Positions 5,232-8,106 of a stretch of 8,106 nucleotides of DNA are shown here, piece after piece (within the stretch, counting starts at the first letter, position 1; every line of letters starts with the position of its first letter). Location of the stretch: NCBI GenBank assembly GCA_003157945.1, contig PMFY01000217.1, positions 1-8,106 on the forward strand, written 5' to 3'. A model generated the notes under the pieces. It was not told where the DNA came from. It worked only from the letters and a program-made list of their open reading frames with translations, and searched no databases. The DNA is from Acidimicrobiaceae bacterium (GTDB lineage Bacteria > Actinomycetota > Acidimicrobiia > Acidimicrobiales > RAAP-2). A program made the translations under genes and the position numbers.

Positions 5232-7865
5232 TCAGGACACCTCGACCTCGGTGACGACGTCCGGAAGCGTGGTGCCGTGGCCCGCGTGGAGGGCGAAGGT
5301 CACCGTGTACGTCCCCGCCGCCGTGGTCGCCGGGACGTGCAGACGGATCGGCTCCGCCGACGTGGACTCGCTCCGGACCGTCAGGGCTCCGGCACCCGGC
5401 TCCACGGCGATGCCGGAGCGGGCTTCCGACACCGCGCTCCAGTCGATGTGCTGGGAGACCCCGGACATGCTCCGGACGCCCAGCGAGATGTTCACGTTCG
5501 ATCCCGGATCCACGACACTCTCGCCCGTGCTGTCGGACACGTACCCGAGTGCGGGGAGCAACCCCTCGGTGCTCGACGGTGGCGCATCCTCGGCTGACGC
5601 GCCCCACGTGGTGCTGGGCCAGGTGGCGAGCGTCCAGTCCAACGTCCCGCCCCTGGTGAAGACATCGGAGGTGAGGTAGGTCCGGTGCCAGCTCGTCCCG
5701 TCGACCGTCAGGCCCTGCACGTACGGTGCGTCGTCGGCCGCGTCGGGGGCGTGCTCGGTGATGGTCCCGCCATCGCCCAGGTGGACGACGACGTCCTCGA
5801 AGAGCGGGCTCCCGAGCACGACCTCGGACGACCCGGGATTCGCCGGGTACGCACCGAGCGCCGACCACACGTACCACGAGCTCATCTCTCCGAGGTCGTC
5901 GTTCCCGGCCAGACCGGTGGGGCTGTCGGTGAAGTCCTGGTCCTGGACCTCCCGCACGACCTCCTGGGTCTCGAAGGGCACGCCGACGTAGTCGTACTCC
6001 CACGGGACGCCGAATGACGGCTCGTTGCCCATCTGGACCTGGTCGGTGCCGTTGGCCACGACGCTCGAGGTCAGACCGTCGAGGCGCGCGATCCAGGCCT
6101 GGTCGCCACCTTCGGCGTCGACCAGGCCCTTGACGTCGAAGGGGATCATGGTGGTCGACACGAAGGAGTCGGTCTCGGTGAAGCCGTTCAGCGGATCGGT
6201 GCCGAACCCCGGCTCGGGACCGGCCCCCGGCTCGAATGCACCGCTGAGGAGCTTCGGTTCCATGAAGCCGCTGGCCGCATCGAAGACGTTCTGCCAGTTC
6301 TGGGCACGGATCGCGAACTTCCGGGCGACGTCGGTCTCCCCCAGGTCGCCGGCCAGCTCGGCGACGGAGTTGTCGTCGACGTCGTACTGCTCCTGCGTCG
6401 ACACCTGGGCGTTGGCGTCACAGCACCCGTACTTGCCGTTGATCGGGAGGTAGCCCCGACGCTCGTAGTACCCGAGACCGGGACGGAAGTCACTGGGTAC
6501 GTCAGCTTGTCGCACCATGTCCGTCAGCGCCTGGTGCACGTTGAAATTCCGGGCCCCGAACGCGTATGCGTCAGCGATGACGTCGTCCGCCGGGTCTCCC
6601 ACCATCGCATAGCCCTCGGAATCGTCCTGCGACCACTTGGGGAGGTGACCGGTCTGGGTGTCGTCGTTCAGCATGGACGTGATCATGTCGTCCATCCGGT
6701 TGGGCACCAGGAGCGACAGGAGCTGGATCTCACTCCGGGAGATGTCCCATTCCGAGAAGTTCGAGTACTCGGCCGTCTGTCCCGAATCGACGTGCTGGAC
6801 CTTTCCGTCGTACCCCATGTATTCACCGTTCACGTCATCGAACACGTTGGGCTGGAGCAACGAGTGGTACAGGGCGGTGGTGAAGATCGACTCCTGGGAT
6901 TTCGTGCCGCCCGCAATCTGCACCTGGCCCAGAAGGGAATCCCACGTCCGGTGGGCGGCCGCCCGGATCGACCGGAAGTTCCACCCCGGGTCCTCGGCGC
7001 GCCGGTTGCGCACGGCGTCGGCCGTGCTCACGTAGGAGATGCCGACCTTCGCCTCCACCACAGGATCCGTGGCGGTGTCGAAGGTCACGTCCCCGCCCTC
7101 ACCGTTGGTGCGCCAACTGCCCGAGGAGGTGAACGACCGGTTGAACACCATGTCGAAGTGCAGGGTGTAGGCGCTGGTCGTCACCGACCCGTCGACCTCG
7201 GTGCTGCCGACGACGTGGAAGTCGCTGGCCGTCACGGTGCTCGTGCTGTCCGACACCTTGAAGAGGATCGTGCCGTCCGGTGCACCGGTGGGATAGGAGA
7301 AGGTGGCCATGCCCGACCGGGTGGTGGTGGTGAGCTGCGTTCGCACCCCGCCCGACACGAGGCTGTAGTACCCGGGTGAGGCGGATTCGTCCTCGTGGTT
7401 CAGGGGCGCGGTGGCATCGGCGGGGTCCGCCGGTACGGTTCCCACCACCGGGAGGATCGGGACATCGCACTCCACCGGGCCACCGGTGCCGGAGTCGTGG
7501 GTCAAGCTGTACCCGACGATCGACGTGTCCCCGTAGTCGTACCCGCCGGTGTCCAGCCGGGTCGGGGTGTCCGGGCTCCACTGGACCATCCCGAAGGGCA
7601 CATCTGCTCCGGGGAACGTGTTGCCGCCCGTCTGGGCACCCACGAACGTATTGGGCGTCCACCCGGGAGCGCTGGCCGTGCCGATGAACGGATTGACCAA
7701 CGACGTGGGGTCGCTCACGTACGGGGCCCCTGCTCCGGCTGGGCCGGAGGTCGCGACCAGACCCACCGGGGCGATCGTGCCCACCAGCACCACCGACAGG
7801 GCCGCCCACGCGCCCCCGGTGAACCGGCCACTCCGCCTGGTTGGCATTCGGACGCTCGGTCCCAC
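5232..7865 (-). CDS. Exported glycoside hydrolase family 92 (GH92) alpha-mannosidase-like protein
   Basis: This is an 877-residue exported protein. The N-terminus has a basic region (RMPTRRSGRF), a hydrophobic core and an Ala/Gly-rich cut region near residue 47. GH92 hallmarks follow: VNPFIGT (57-63), GNTFPGADVPFGMVQWSPDT (81-100), GYDYGDTSIVGYSLTH (108-123), SEWDISR (371-377), GNEPSFGVPWEYDYVG (613-628) and GNDDLGEMSSWYVWSALGAYP (654-674). The layout is an N-terminal beta-sandwich and a helical catalytic domain, plus an extra C-terminal beta domain (about 780-877). GH92 enzymes are Ca2+-dependent inverting exo-alpha-mannosidases acting on N-glycans or mannans. By recall of the Bacteroides enzyme, the acid would be Glu564 (in FTETDSF) and the base an Asp of GNDD (656/657). 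The usual EGxxxQYxWxVPHD run around the acid is ETDSFVSTTMIPFD here, and GNE replaces the GHE I associate with alpha-1,2 specificity, so linkage is uncertain. I chose the GTG at 7865 because GGAGGGG precedes it; an ATG at 7847 is the alternative. Confidence 0.93.
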   Translation of the reverse strand: MGPSVRMPTRRSGRFTGGAWAALSVVLVGTIAPVGLVATSGPAGAGAPYVSDPTSLVNPFIGTASAPGWTPNTFVGAQTGGNTFPGADVPFGMVQWSPDTPTRLDTGGYDYGDTSIVGYSLTHDSGTGGPVECDVPILPVVGTVPADPADATAPLNHEDESASPGYYSLVSGGVRTQLTTTTRSGMATFSYPTGAPDGTILFKVSDSTSTVTASDFHVVGSTEVDGSVTTSAYTLHFDMVFNRSFTSSGSWRTNGEGGDVTFDTATDPVVEAKVGISYVSTADAVRNRRAEDPGWNFRSIRAAAHRTWDSLLGQVQIAGGTKSQESIFTTALYHSLLQPNVFDDVNGEYMGYDGKVQHVDSGQTAEYSNFSEWDISRSEIQLLSLLVPNRMDDMITSMLNDDTQTGHLPKWSQDDSEGYAMVGDPADDVIADAYAFGARNFNVHQALTDMVRQADVPSDFRPGLGYYERRGYLPINGKYGCCDANAQVSTQEQYDVDDNSVAELAGDLGETDVARKFAIRAQNWQNVFDAASGFMEPKLLSGAFEPGAGPEPGFGTDPLNGFTETDSFVSTTMIPFDVKGLVDAEGGDQAWIARLDGLTSSVVANGTDQVQMGNEPSFGVPWEYDYVGVPFETQEVVREVQDQDFTDSPTGLAGNDDLGEMSSWYVWSALGAYPANPGSSEVVLGSPLFEDVVVHLGDGGTITEHAPDAADDAPYVQGLTVDGTSWHRTYLTSDVFTRGGTLDWTLATWPSTTWGASAEDAPPSSTEGLLPALGYVSDSTGESVVDPGSNVNISLGVRSMSGVSQHIDWSAVSEARSGIAVEPGAGALTVRSESTSAEPIRLHVPATTAAGTYTVTFALHAGHGTTLPDVVTEVEVS

Positions 7866-7869
7866 GTAG

Positions 7870-7876
7870 CCCCTCC
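7870..7876 (-). promoter_or_regulatory. Ribosome binding site deciding the GH92 start
   Basis: Minus-strand GGAGGGG lies 4 bases before GTG at 7865, which is in frame and six codons upstream of the ATG at 7847. The ATG has no comparable site nearby. The frame is open further upstream, but that part lacks signal-peptide character and runs across the divergent gene. Confidence 0.65.
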
Positions 7877-7895
7877 GCCCCGCGTACGATTCCTC

Positions 7896-7920
7896 GGAAC
7901 GACACAGTACTGCGCGTTCC
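7896..7920. promoter_or_regulatory. Inverted repeat GGAACG-N13-CGTTCC in the divergent promoter region
   Basis: The two perfect 6-bp arms (7896-7901 and 7915-7920) lie between the GH92 gene and the divergent exported gene, 31 bases before the GH92 GTG and 60 bases before the ATG at 7981. GGAAC followed after 15 bases by GTT looks like an ECF -35/-10 pair on both strands, but the AAC-to-CGTT spacing is 14, shorter than usual. A regulator-binding dyad shared by both genes is equally possible. Confidence 0.35.
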
Positions 7921-7980
7921 CCGCGGGTCACCGGCCGGGTGCATCCGGGGCCGCCGTCAGGGGGAGAGGGGTTGACCGCC

Positions 7981-8106
7981 ATGGGCCACGGACGTGCAGC
8001 CGCCTCCGTGATCGTCACGACGCTCATCTCGGCTGTGGCCATGCTGGGCGGATCGTCCTCGGCCCGGGCGGCGCCCACCACCGATTCGAGGTCTCCCCGG
8101 TCCGTG
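7981..8106 (+). CDS. Start of an exported protein, truncated at right edge
   Basis: The frame from ATG at 7981 is open to the window end (42 residues). It reads as a Sec signal peptide: a short start with one Arg, a hydrophobic stretch (about 7-23) and a likely cut after SSARA at residue 30, then APTTDSRSPRSV. A very purine-rich run (GGGGGAGAGGGG, 7960-7971) precedes it. A TTG at 7972 in the same frame could serve instead, adding three residues, but it would sit directly on that run, so the ATG is preferred. The gene is divergent from the GH92 mannosidase and may share control with it. The mature function is outside the window. A mannosidase partner or another carbohydrate-active enzyme is possible but unsupported. 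Confidence 0.6.
   Translation, partial: MGHGRAAASVIVTTLISAVAMLGGSSSARAAPTTDSRSPRSV

Noticed and set aside
4960..6003. A 347-codon minus-strand frame overlapping the 3' end of the GH92 gene and the secreted-protein gene
   Set aside because: Arg/Gly/His-rich shadow with no motifs, in a different frame from the well-supported GH92 protein.
6507..7379. A 290-codon plus-strand frame opposite the GH92 gene
   Set aside because: Val/Arg/His/Gly-rich antisense shadow with no recognisable features.
7866..8081. N-terminal extension of the GH92 frame to 8081
   Set aside because: It adds 72 residues before a signal peptide and crosses the divergent exported gene, whereas the GTG at 7865 has a strong ribosome site.

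Overview
The window is very GC-rich, with strong third-position GC bias, GTG starts, Ala/Pro/Thr-rich exported proteins and an actinobacterial style of ECF sigma factor. It fits a high-GC actinomycete, possibly of the Acidimicrobiia type; that placement is inference from style, not from a marker gene. I see no rRNA, tRNA, CRISPR array, transposase or phage gene. It reads as ordinary chromosome with several compact, partly independent units.

Left part, all on the minus strand (1-2226): a conserved gene of unknown function (1591-2226) lies upstream of a two-gene signalling unit. That unit is an ECF sigma factor (768-1388) overlapping by 8 bases a single-pass membrane protein that runs off the left edge (1-775). 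The membrane protein has the topology of an anti-sigma factor but no zinc-finger signature. The gap before the sigma gene holds a candidate ECF-type promoter (GTAAC / CGTTAC), a perfect 12-bp palindrome and a set of alternative small hairpins. Autoregulation of the sigma unit is therefore a reasonable hypothesis.

Middle part, plus strand (2227-5087): a nested inverted repeat (2257-2292) lies between the divergent genes. Next comes a two-gene operon of an AI-2E/PerM-family membrane protein and a HAD-family phosphatase joined by an ATGA overlap. It ends in a 9-bp inverted repeat that straddles the phosphatase stop codon. A monocistronic gene for a small secreted four-cysteine protein follows, with a strong 12-bp stem-loop after it.

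Right part (5088-8106): a large exported GH92-family alpha-mannosidase is encoded on the minus strand, convergent with the secreted-protein gene. Divergent from the mannosidase, a second exported protein begins at the right edge and is cut off after 42 residues. The divergent intergenic region carries a GGAACG/CGTTCC inverted repeat.

The most noteworthy items are the sigma/membrane-protein pair with its structured upstream region, and the unusual active-site region of the GH92 enzyme. I found no convincing evidence of an entirely new multi-gene system. The rest is recognisable families or conserved genes of unknown function.
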